DNA of 61,762 bases from Chloroflexota bacterium (lineage in GTDB: Bacteria; Chloroflexota; Anaerolineae; J036; Brachytrichaceae): positions 28,232 to 89,993 of the forward strand of contig JAJYKL010000005.1 of NCBI GenBank assembly GCA_021788625.1, given 5' to 3'. Both the position numbers and the translations under genes were made by a program. Below the pieces are notes generated by a model. The model saw only the letters and a program-made list of their open reading frames with translations, ran no database searches and was not told the DNA's origin. Below are positions 8,978 to 17,900 of this stretch, piece after piece (the stretch's first letter is position 1; the number at the start of each line of letters is the position of its first letter).

Positions 8978-10819
8978 TCAGGATCCGTTCAATACAAACA
9001 ACAGGAACGGACCGTTCTCTCCCACATAGTGGTAATTCGCCTCCACAAATGCATGGATAGCCGGCAATGACTTCCATAAAGCGATGAAATCCGCTCCGTC
9101 CCACGGAAAGCCGGGCTGCGTGAGGATAAAGAAGCGCGGCCTGCTGCGCTCCAGGTCGTGCAGGTAAACCTGAGCCAGGGTGGTGCGTAACTCTGCACTG
9201 CCAGCCTCCTGCAAAGGTCGTACATAGATAAAGCGAGTGCCGCTCAGGCGTTGAGCCAGCGCATAGACCGCCGGTACGTCGCTAAAAATGGCAATGCGGT
9301 CCTGGGAGGTTGTCTGCCTGGCCAGGGCACCTGCCAGCGTCGAGTACGGAGCGAGCTTTGATTCGAGGTAAAGGGAGTTGGGGCTCTTGTGCTGCAGCAC
9401 GACGTTTCCCAGCGCGTCGTGCGCCCAGGGCACCATGCATGCAGCCAGGCCAAGGACGGCGGCGCCGTAAAGTGCCCCATGCAGGATATAACCCATCCGG
9501 CGTGAAATGTCGCGGATGATGCGAATCGGTTGCAGGGGCTGCGTGAGATGGCTCTTCGCTTTCATGTCGGATAACGAAAACCGAAAATTGGCCGCAGCCA
9601 GCAGCGCCATGCAGGGTAACATGATCAGAAAGTGGTAACGATAGAAGTGGCCCTGCCAAAGATTGATCATGAGCGTCAGAGCGAAGTAGGCCCATAAAAA
9701 CGATACACCCGCTTGCGGCGCGACAGTTGAGCGCACCGTTACCGGATTGGCAGGTTCGACGAATGACCGCTTACGCCTGATGCCCAGCCAAGCCAGGAGA
9801 CTGGTTAACAGGCTCCATACCATTAATGCAAAGATGAAGGGATAGCCACGTCCGAGTATGCTGACCTGCGACACCGTGTCTTTGAACCCCGCCGTGGGAG
9901 TATTGCCAAGCCTGACGAACGCTGTAATTTCCTCCCAGAAGCTGGTACGAAGCCAATCCAGGCGGCTGGCGAAGGTGACGTCGTTGAAGGTAATCATATC
10001 GTAGGCGATTTGGGATTGCAGGTTGTGCAGCGCACCCGATAAAGCGAAATAAGCAAACCCCAACAACAAGACGGCCAGAGCGCCTGCAGCCAGGGATACC
10101 AGCCGGCTTGATTTCGATGGGGTTCCAGCGGCCGCTTTGGAAGCAGCATCCGGAATGGATGGGCGTATTTTCATTTGGCTTCCTGTACGTTTTGAGTGGA
10201 GCAGGATCAGAAGCATGGGCAGCAGTCCGATCAGGGCAAATGGATATTTGAACCAGAACAGCACCCCTACGCATGCACCACTTAACGCGAGCCACGCTAT
10301 CGCCTGCCTGTCTTGAGCGCCAGGATCATCGCCAGACCGCTCCGTCTCCAGTGCCTGCCATGCAGCATACACGGCAAGCACGAAGAACAGGTTGGCAAAG
10401 CTTTCGGCCTGTGCGGTGGCCCAATAGTTGATGCTGGCATACATCAACCAGTACAGCACGCCTGCCGCGATGCCAGCCTGTACGTTCCATAAACGGCGCG
10501 CGAGGAGTCCGATCAGCCCTGCGGTAAGCGCCTGGCATAGCAGGTCCAAAGCATGGATGGTTACCGGAGAGGGTGAGATGTATAGGGCGATCAGATAGAC
10601 CAGGTCAACCGCTGGACCGCGTACGTCAAAGCAATCGCGGAACATCACACCGCCGTGGCGCAGGATGTCGGCACAGGCGGCAAAGGCGCCCTGGTCGAAC
10701 CATAGTGGGTACCATAGCTGTGGAATGGCAAGGATGGCCAGCACGAGCACCAACAAAAGCTTCGCCCACGACGATGGAGATTTGAGATTGGAAATTCGAG
10801 TGATGAATGTGTGCTTCAT
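8978..10819 (-). CDS. GT39/ArnT-like multi-pass membrane glycosyltransferase, paralog A
   Basis: 613 residues with many hydrophobic spans. The first membrane segment (LLLVLVLAILAIPQLWYPLW) is followed by DQGAFAACADILRHGG and RDCFDVRGPA, the first outer loop with acidic residues that in GT-C enzymes bind the lipid-phosphate sugar donor. The C-terminal ~130 residues form a soluble outer domain (FSDVPAVYALAQRLSGTRF). The family moves sugars from polyprenyl-phosphate donors to proteins, lipids or glycans at the outer membrane face. It is the second of two tandem paralogs. Its N-terminus (ISNLKSP) lies within a dispersed GATTGG-type repeat. Acceptor unknown. Confidence 0.8.
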   Translation of the reverse strand: MKHTFITRISNLKSPSSWAKLLLVLVLAILAIPQLWYPLWFDQGAFAACADILRHGGVMFRDCFDVRGPAVDLVYLIALYISPSPVTIHALDLLCQALTAGLIGLLARRLWNVQAGIAAGVLYWLMYASINYWATAQAESFANLFFVLAVYAAWQALETERSGDDPGAQDRQAIAWLALSGACVGVLFWFKYPFALIGLLPMLLILLHSKRTGSQMKIRPSIPDAASKAAAGTPSKSSRLVSLAAGALAVLLLGFAYFALSGALHNLQSQIAYDMITFNDVTFASRLDWLRTSFWEEITAFVRLGNTPTAGFKDTVSQVSILGRGYPFIFALMVWSLLTSLLAWLGIRRKRSFVEPANPVTVRSTVAPQAGVSFLWAYFALTLMINLWQGHFYRYHFLIMLPCMALLAAANFRFSLSDMKAKSHLTQPLQPIRIIRDISRRMGYILHGALYGAAVLGLAACMVPWAHDALGNVVLQHKSPNSLYLESKLAPYSTLAGALARQTTSQDRIAIFSDVPAVYALAQRLSGTRFIYVRPLQEAGSAELRTTLAQVYLHDLERSRPRFFILTQPGFPWDGADFIALWKSLPAIHAFVEANYHYVGENGPFLLFVLNGS

Positions 10820-10890
10820 GGTGCGCGGCTATCCCGGTTATTGATCAGTTCTCATGCCCCGATCTCCGGCCTCCAATCCCGAATCTCCTC
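10783..10890. repeat. Dispersed GATTGG-type short repeat (copies here and at four other sites)
   Basis: Imperfect heptad repeats based on GAGATTG/GATTGGA occur at 10783-10801 (ATTTGAGATTGGAAATTCG), and inverted at 10864-10890 (contains CTCCAATCCCGAAT). Related tracts lie at 12536-12560 (GATTTAAGATTGGTGATTGG), 14577-14606 (again CTCCAATCCCGAAT) and 14830-14849 (GGAGACTGGAGATTTGAG). Three of these tracts are translated: at the N-termini of both GT39 proteins and at the C-terminus of the PyrK-like protein, and a fourth lies inside PyrK. Confidence 0.6.
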
Positions 10891-12610
10891 ATTTACGGTG
10901 GAATAACAGGAACGGACCGTTTTCGCCTTCGTAGGCATAGCGGCTTTCGACATACTGGTAGATGGCTGTGGCGGCCTTGAAATCGGGGATGTAGTCGTTG
11001 TTGGGCCAGGGGAAGTTGGGCTTGGTAAGGATAAAGTAAACCGGCTGGTTGCGCTGCAACCCCTCCAGCAATTGACGGGTGAACAAGGGATAGGTGACAG
11101 CATCCCGTTTACGAAGCCACAGATTAACGAACGAAAAGCGCGTAGCATTGCGGCGGTCCGCCAGGGTATAGACCCAGGGCGCATCGCCAAAGATGAAAAG
11201 ACTGTCGGTGGGTTGGGTGTGGCTGTCAATGTATTCGGCCAGCGGTATGTTTGGTGCAACAAAACTCTCCAGATAGATGCTGCGTGCCGATTTTCTGCGT
11301 AGCACGACGTTTTGGTATGCATCGTCAACCCATGGAAGCAAACGAATGGACAGCAGCATACCCGCAAAGACGAGTATTCCGACGAGCAGCATCGATTGCG
11401 GATTCTGGAATCTGGATCGGGTAGGGTGTGAGCCTGGCTGAGGCAGCGCCGGTGGCTGAGCCGTCGGGAATCCATAAAGACCCGCAGCGGCGATCACGAA
11501 TGCCGGCAGCATGATGGTGTACTGATACTGGATGTAGTTGGCCTGCCAGACTACGACGGCTGCGGCGGACAGGAAATACATCAGCACGAAAACGTATCGC
11601 ATCGGTTCCTGCCGAGCCCAGCGCACGATGCCAGCAACAGCCAGCAAGCCGATGAGTGGGAACCCTCCACCCAGGATGATCCATTGTGGAACGGTGGCTT
11701 TGAAGTCGCCCGTGATGTCGGCGCCATTGTCAAAGAAACGCAGCATCTGCATGAAGATCTGTGGCAGAGTGCGTGGAGGCCCCAGCGGGAAAGCCGCCAG
11801 CAGGAACTGGAATTGCGAGACCAGCGCACCGAATGCGCCGTGCAACACGAAATAAAGCACGCCTGATGCCACCACTCCCAGCGTTGTGAAACCGAACAGT
11901 ACAGATGAGCCTATCGCGCGCGGCAGGGATCGATTGCGCAACCATACCTGAACCAGGATGCACAGCGCCAGCGCGATACCGATCAGCCCGAAGACGTACT
12001 TAAACCAGAATGCCACACCGATGCAGGCGCCGGCCAGAACAAGCCATAGTGGGGATGGAAGAACAGAAGCTGTGGAGGTGAGATCAGGTCTGACATTTGA
12101 TGTCTGACTGCCGAGCCAGGCGCCGAGCAGGGCGATGACCAGGAAAAAGTTCGCAAACGTTTCGGCCTGATCCATTGACCAGTAGTTAATGCCCGCATAG
12201 GCCAGCCAATAGAGCACGCCCGCGGGCCAGGCAGCCGAGCGACCGAACAGACGACCTGCCGTCAGGCCGATTACGACGGCGGTGAGGGCTGTCCACAGAA
12301 GAGTGAAAGCGTGGATCGCCATGGGTGCCATCGTAAAGAGCATGGGGATGGCGTACATCACCATCACGCCAGGCTGTTTTGTTTCAAAGCAATCCTGGAT
12401 GGGGATACCGCCGCGGCGGATCACGTCGCCGCACGCGGCATACACTCCCTGGTCGAAGCCGAACGGGTACCATAATTGCGGCGCTGCCAGGAGTGCCAGC
12501 ACTATGACCAGGAGAACCTTCAGCCAGAATCCGGGGGATTTAAGATTGGTGATTGGAGACATTTGCTGTAAGACGGGTGATAGGTTCACCTTTGTAGCCT
12601 GACTCTCCAC
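10889..12610 (-). CDS. GT39/ArnT-like multi-pass membrane glycosyltransferase, paralog B
   Basis: 573 residues, clearly duplicated from or with its neighbour: both share NLKSP, LAAPQLWYP or LAIPQLWYP, FDQGVYAAC or FDQGAFAAC, and a C-terminal block of the type FIFGDAPWVYTLADRRNATRF and PNFPW. The first outer loop is DVIRRGGIPIQDCFETKQPG. The frame opens at a GTG immediately after the M20 stop, with GGCGG about 7 nt upstream; an ATG at 12562 is the alternative start. The pair presumably glycosylates a surface molecule. The M20 gene directly upstream on the same strand makes a three-gene transcript likely. Confidence 0.8.
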   Translation of the reverse strand: MESQATKVNLSPVLQQMSPITNLKSPGFWLKVLLVIVLALLAAPQLWYPFGFDQGVYAACGDVIRRGGIPIQDCFETKQPGVMVMYAIPMLFTMAPMAIHAFTLLWTALTAVVIGLTAGRLFGRSAAWPAGVLYWLAYAGINYWSMDQAETFANFFLVIALLGAWLGSQTSNVRPDLTSTASVLPSPLWLVLAGACIGVAFWFKYVFGLIGIALALCILVQVWLRNRSLPRAIGSSVLFGFTTLGVVASGVLYFVLHGAFGALVSQFQFLLAAFPLGPPRTLPQIFMQMLRFFDNGADITGDFKATVPQWIILGGGFPLIGLLAVAGIVRWARQEPMRYVFVLMYFLSAAAVVVWQANYIQYQYTIMLPAFVIAAAGLYGFPTAQPPALPQPGSHPTRSRFQNPQSMLLVGILVFAGMLLSIRLLPWVDDAYQNVVLRRKSARSIYLESFVAPNIPLAEYIDSHTQPTDSLFIFGDAPWVYTLADRRNATRFSFVNLWLRKRDAVTYPLFTRQLLEGLQRNQPVYFILTKPNFPWPNNDYIPDFKAATAIYQYVESRYAYEGENGPFLLFHRK

Positions 12611-13834
12611 TCACGATCCGCCTATCATGGCGGGCAGTGCAGCGTAGAAGGCGGCGGCACGAACCACGTCATCCAGCGGTACCTGGTCGTTCACCGTGTG
12701 GGCGTGTACCTCGTCCCCTGGACCGAAGCCAATGGACGGTATGCCGGCTTTACCAGCCCAGTAGGTGCCGTTGGTACTGAAGTTCCACTTGCCAGTCTGT
12801 GGGCGTTGGCCATATACGGTCTCGGCTGTCTTGAGGGCTGCCTGTACCAGTGGATGCGCCTCATCCAGCGCCCAGGCCGGGAAGTATTTATCCAGCACCA
12901 TGCGGAAACCGGTATAGCTGGGCTGGTCGTACTGGAGCATCTCCATCGATACGCCATCCACAGCAGCCTGGTCGATGATATGCTGCACCTCAGCCAACGC
13001 GCTCTCCCGCGTGTCTCCAAAGGTAAGGCGCCGGTCGATGTACAGGGTGGCTTCGTCGGGCACGGCGTTGATGCTGACCGTGCTCACCCGCATGTCGGTA
13101 ACGGAAATGGTGCCCTTGCCCAAAAACTCATGGCTGCGCAGGTGCGGGTCCAGGTCACGGATGCCGGCAATTACAGGCAACAGCTTATAGATGGCGTTGT
13201 CACCCAGGAAGTTGCTAGCCGCATGGGCGCTGCGGCCTTTGGCTTTCACCATCATCTCCACCCGCCCCTTATGGCCACGGTACACCTGCATGCGGGTCGG
13301 CTCGCCGATCACGACATAATCGGGCTTCACTTTCGGATCATTCGCCACAAAGGAGTAGGGGGCAATGCCATCGCACCATTCCTCCATGTTGGCAAAAAAA
13401 TAAGCTGTCCAGGTCCCAGGGTCGAGTAATCCAAAGTCACGCGCCAGCGCCAGGCCGTATACCATGCCAGGCGTGCTGCCTTTCTCGTCGCCTGCACCGC
13501 GCGCGAGGAACGCACCATCCCGCACGACACCCTGGAACGGATCATGGTCCCACTGCGAGCGATCGCCAATGCCCACCGTATCGACATGCGAGTCGAACAC
13601 GATCACGCGCGGGCCGGTCCCGATGCGTCCGAGGAGGTTGCCCATCACGTCGAAGCGCACCTCGTCGAATCCGAGCTGGTGCATCTCCATGCGGATGCGT
13701 TCGTTCACCGCATGGATTTGTGAATCCATGCTGGGGATGGCGCAGAGCTCGCGTAAAAAACGGATGATGCTGTCGCGCTGTGCCTGGACGCGCGCATTCA
13801 GTGTGCCAACAACTTCTCTAGATAACTGGATCAT
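12611..13834 (-). CDS. M20-family metallohydrolase, YgeY-like
   Basis: 407 residues with the full di-metal set of the M20 peptidase/deacylase family: SHVDT (His83, Asp85), GDE (Asp116), MEEW (Glu151/Glu152), and a late HAHTVND histidine. The mid-protein insert IGEPTRMQVYRGHKGRVEM and the dimerisation domain after it match the YgeY group, annotated as selenium-metabolism hydrolases or deacetylase-like peptidases. It cleaves a peptide or amide bond in the cytosol; the substrate is unknown. A GAAGG Shine-Dalgarno precedes the ATG. It is divergent from the PyrK-like gene (77 nt between starts) and leads into the GT39 pair. Confidence 0.85.
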   Translation of the reverse strand: MIQLSREVVGTLNARVQAQRDSIIRFLRELCAIPSMDSQIHAVNERIRMEMHQLGFDEVRFDVMGNLLGRIGTGPRVIVFDSHVDTVGIGDRSQWDHDPFQGVVRDGAFLARGAGDEKGSTPGMVYGLALARDFGLLDPGTWTAYFFANMEEWCDGIAPYSFVANDPKVKPDYVVIGEPTRMQVYRGHKGRVEMMVKAKGRSAHAASNFLGDNAIYKLLPVIAGIRDLDPHLRSHEFLGKGTISVTDMRVSTVSINAVPDEATLYIDRRLTFGDTRESALAEVQHIIDQAAVDGVSMEMLQYDQPSYTGFRMVLDKYFPAWALDEAHPLVQAALKTAETVYGQRPQTGKWNFSTNGTYWAGKAGIPSIGFGPGDEVHAHTVNDQVPLDDVVRAAAFYAALPAMIGGS

Positions 13835-13911
13835 GGCGCCTTCATTGTAGTCGGCATGATCGTGACCATTTCCGGTATAGAGACCCCGGTCGGGTCAGCT
13901 AAAATGGGTGT

Positions 13912-14850
13912 ATGTCTTCGGCACTCCTGCAGCCTATCGCCCCAACCTCCGCTGGCAGTTCCCTTCCCTGTCATACCGCGCTGGATTTGCCACGCAGCAC
14001 ACGTATTGTTGAAATTCGCCGAGAGACGCCGCTCGTGAAGACGTTTGTCTTCGATTCTGATATCGATGCACAGCCGGGCCAGTTCATCATGTTGTGGATC
14101 CCAGGGGTGGACGAAAAACCTATGAGCATCGCCGATATCCATCCGCTCACCGTCAGCGTGGCGCGTGTGGGTCCTGCCACCATTGCATTGCATGAAATGA
14201 ACGTGGGGGATTACGTCGGCTGGCGTGGACCGTTCGGCCGGCCGTACCGGCTCGAGGTAGATCGTCCCGCGCTGCTGGTGGCTGGTGGTTATGGCAGCGC
14301 GCCGCTCTACATGCTGGCCACCCAGGCGCTGGCCCACGGCATGGAAGTTACCGTCGCCATCGGCGCGCGTGTAGCCGACGAGCTGCTCTACGCCGGGCGC
14401 TTTGAGCAACTGGGCACCCGGCTGCTGCTCAGCACAAACGATGGCTCGCGCGGGGTGAAGGGCTTCGTCACCGATGCCATCCAGCAGGCCTTTTTAGCGG
14501 ACGAGCCAGCGGCTCAGCAGGAGCCAGCCACCATTCGACCAGTACCGGAAGACAGCACTCCACTGGCAGGGCCCGTTCTCCACTCTCCAATCCCGAATTT
14601 CACCGTCTACGCCTGCGGGCCAGAGCCGATGCTGGTGGCGGTGTACAACCTCTGCCACGCACATGGCTGGCACGGACAACTGAGCGTGGAGCGCTACATG
14701 AAGTGCGGGTTCGGCATTTGCGGTCAATGCGCCCTGGACGACCTGCTCGTGTGCATCGATGGTCCTGTGCTCACCCTCGACCAGCTCGAGTCGAAACACG
14801 ACTTCGGACGCTTCCATCGTGGGCCCACGGGGAGGAGACTGGAGATTTGA
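13912..14850 (+). CDS. PyrK-like FAD/NAD(P)/[2Fe-2S] oxidoreductase subunit
   Basis: 312 residues. An N-terminal FAD-binding beta barrel (RIVEIRRETPLVKTF; GRPYRLE) is followed by an NAD(P) domain (VAGGYGSAPLYMLA; YACGPEPML) and a [2Fe-2S] site with Cys265, Cys270, Cys273 and Cys281 (CX4CX2CX7C). This matches dihydroorotate dehydrogenase electron-transfer subunits and related reductases. No pyrD lies nearby, so the partner is uncertain. Between the NAD domain and YACGPEP is a ~30-residue proline-rich insertion partly encoded by the dispersed repeat, and the last residues (GRRLEI) lie in another copy. A TAAAAT box 6 nt before the ATG and no Shine-Dalgarno suggest a leaderless start. Confidence 0.82.
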   Translation: MSSALLQPIAPTSAGSSLPCHTALDLPRSTRIVEIRRETPLVKTFVFDSDIDAQPGQFIMLWIPGVDEKPMSIADIHPLTVSVARVGPATIALHEMNVGDYVGWRGPFGRPYRLEVDRPALLVAGGYGSAPLYMLATQALAHGMEVTVAIGARVADELLYAGRFEQLGTRLLLSTNDGSRGVKGFVTDAIQQAFLADEPAAQQEPATIRPVPEDSTPLAGPVLHSPIPNFTVYACGPEPMLVAVYNLCHAHGWHGQLSVERYMKCGFGICGQCALDDLLVCIDGPVLTLDQLESKHDFGRFHRGPTGRRLEI

Positions 14851-14907
14851 GAAAGGGGAACAGGGAACCGGTTTTCGAATAGAGCTTTCCAACTGACACG
14901 AATCTCC

Positions 14908-17900
14908 ATGCCACCCATCACGAGCGCAATTGATCGCACCCGAGAGCACTGGATCAGGAACCTGATCGATGTCAGCCGGCGAAATAACCTGCTGTACCAC
15001 CGCGCGGTGCGGGGGACCATCGATCTGACGGAGGCAGCGCCGGCCGCTCTGTCCAGCCTGCTGGCCGGCCGGCGGGTATCACTGGCCGACCTGCTGCCTG
15101 ATGCAAACCCGGTGGCACTCAATGCCCAGGCACGCGAATTGCAGCGGCGCGCACAGATCAATCTGGAAGAGAAGGGCCTGCAGACGCTCAACCTGGCGTG
15201 TGGCATGGCAAGCTGGCCCAGCCCGGATGGAGGCCGGCCCTACGAGGCTGCGGTGGTGTTGCTGCCGGTATCCATTGTGGCGCGTTGGCGCGACCTGCAC
15301 TCGGCCACCCTCGAACGCAACGGCGATCCGCAAGTGAACCTCGCGTTACTGCATGTCCTCGCGACCGACTATCAATGCATCGTGGATCCAGAAGCCTTGC
15401 TGGGTGAAACGGGTGGCAACGGTACCCTCGACGAGGAAAAGTTCGATCCGTCGCTGGCAATGAACCGTCTGGCGGACGCTGCCGCCCGCATCGACGGATT
15501 CACGATATCGAAGCGCACCATCCTGAGCAACTTTTCCTTCCAGAAAATGGCCATGGTTGATGATTTGCGCCAGCATGGTGCCTTGTTTGCTTCTCATGAC
15601 ATCCTGCTGGCTTTGGCCGGGGATATGGATGCGCGAAGTCGGGTTCTCGGTAACCGCGTGGCGATCGATCCAAAGGAGCTCGACAAAGTGCCTGCCGAGA
15701 GCGAGTTCATGGTGCTAGACGCCGATTCCAGCCAGCAGCGGGTCGTTCAAGCTGTCATGCGCCTGCAGGACGGGGTGATAGAGGGACCGCCTGGCACCGG
15801 CAAGAGCCAGACCATCGTCAACCTGATCGCCGCGTTGGTGGCTGGCGGGTACCGGGTGCTGTTTGTTGCTGAAAAACGCGCTGCGCTTGATGTGGTGCTG
15901 AGCCGCCTGCAACGGGTGGGTCTGGGGCACCTGGTTCTGGACCTGCACAGCGCCGAGACCTCGCGCGCTACTATCCTGCAACCCATCGCGCGGAGTATGG
16001 AGGTGATTGGTCACACAGCACCGCCCGATACGAGCCTGATTCATCTGCCCTTCGAGGACCGGCGCAAGCGCCTGAATCTGCATGTGGCGCAGCTGCACAC
16101 CTCGCGTCCGCCATCCATGCTGACGGCTTACGAAATGCAAGGCAGGCTGCTGCGCGCACCAGCGGGCCATATGAAGACGCGCTGGCGCGGCGCCGATCTG
16201 GATCAGCTCACGAATGAGAATGTCGCCGCTATCAAAGATCACCTTCAGGAACTGGCTAACATCGAGCTCCTCTTCGCCAGGGACCCACAGCTTCTGTGGA
16301 CGCAGGCGCATCTGAGCGATGCCCACGCGGCTCAGGCAGCCGTCGACATGGTGGCACGCATGGCACACCAGCACCTGCCTGCTTTACAGGCTGCACTGGA
16401 TGCATGTGCCGCCGAGACAGGATTGAGCGTGCCAGACACCCTTGACCAATTGGGTCCGTTTATCGCTTATCTGGAACAAGTCGAATGGCTACTGAATACC
16501 TATGCTGCATCCCTCTTCGAGCAGGACCTGAGCCATCTGGCCAGGGCGTTGGAGCCCGGCGCCCATACCGTGTCACACTGGGTTGCCACCCTCGCACATA
16601 GCGAGTATCGCCAGGCTTTGAGCACCATGCGCCACTTGCGACGTGCGGCCAATGTGAGCGCGACGCGACTGCTGGAGGAAACCAGGCAGGCTGCGGAAGT
16701 GTTGAAAATCTGGCAGGCAAATGGAAGTCATCACGCCACGCCCTATCTGCGCACACCAGTGGCTACATTGCAGAACCCGTACCAGGCATGTGTTGGCGAT
16801 GTGGACGCTGCCAAGGCTGTTTTCCCAGGGTTGATGGCGGATGCGATGACGCGCGACCTTATCTCGCTGCACCAACTCGCCGTCCATCTCGCCGACGACG
16901 AAAAAACGCCTTACCAGGTCGCCTGGGCCAGTGAGCTTGAACACTCGATCCACACGCTGGGGGGTGCTGCTTTTTTGGATGAAGCCCGACGCTCCATCGC
17001 CGATCCACAACGCTGGCCTGAGCAGTTCGAATACGCCTGGGTTGCATCGTGTTTCGATAAGGTGAAACTGGAGGAACCGGCACTGGCCAGTTTCGTGGGC
17101 GCGACTCATAACCAGTACGTGAGCGACTTTTCGCGTCTGGACCGCAGCCGTATTGAGCTGGCCGTGGAGCGCGTGCGGCGGGCGCATGCCGAACGTGCCA
17201 TCGAGGCCATGAACCAGTTCCCCGCCCAGGATGCACTTATCCGGCGTGAGGCAGAAAAGAAGCGACGCCACCTCCCGCTGCGGAAGTTGTTGGCTCAGGC
17301 CCCCGATGTACTCACAGCCGTATGCCCGTGCTGGATGGTCAGCCCCCTGTCCGTCAGCCAACTGCTGGGAGCCGAGCAGCAGAATTTCGACGTCGTGATT
17401 TTCGATGAGGCCAGCCAGATCCCTCCCGAAGACGCGGCACCCGCCATCATGCGAGCCGCTCATGTGGTGGTGGCAGGTGACGTCCACCAGTTGCCACCCA
17501 TGCGTTTCTTTGCTACCGGCGAAGATGAGCCAAGTGAAGCAGACACTGAGCCACTCACCAGCCAGGGATTTGAAAGCCTGCTGGATCTGATGACGGGCTT
17601 TATGGATGGCTGGTGGCTGCAGTGGCATTACCGCAGTCGCGACGAGGCATTAATCGCCTTTTCGAATCACCACATCTACCGCGATCGGCTGGTGACCTTC
17701 CCAGGTTGTGTCGGTAAGCGAGGTCTGTCGCATGTGCTGGTGAAGCCGGACCCCAATGAATTGCCTGCACGCGACGACCTGCTGCACACATCGCCGGCCG
17801 AGGTGCATAAGGTGGTGGAATTGGTGCTGGAGCATGCGCGGACTCATCCCAACCAGTCCCTGGGTGTCATTGCGCTGGGCATCCGTCACGCCTACCAAAT

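Noticed and set aside
13912-14850. pyrK symbol for the flavoprotein
   Set aside because: Fold and Cys spacing fit, but no pyrD is adjacent and other reductases share this layout, so I left the symbol blank.
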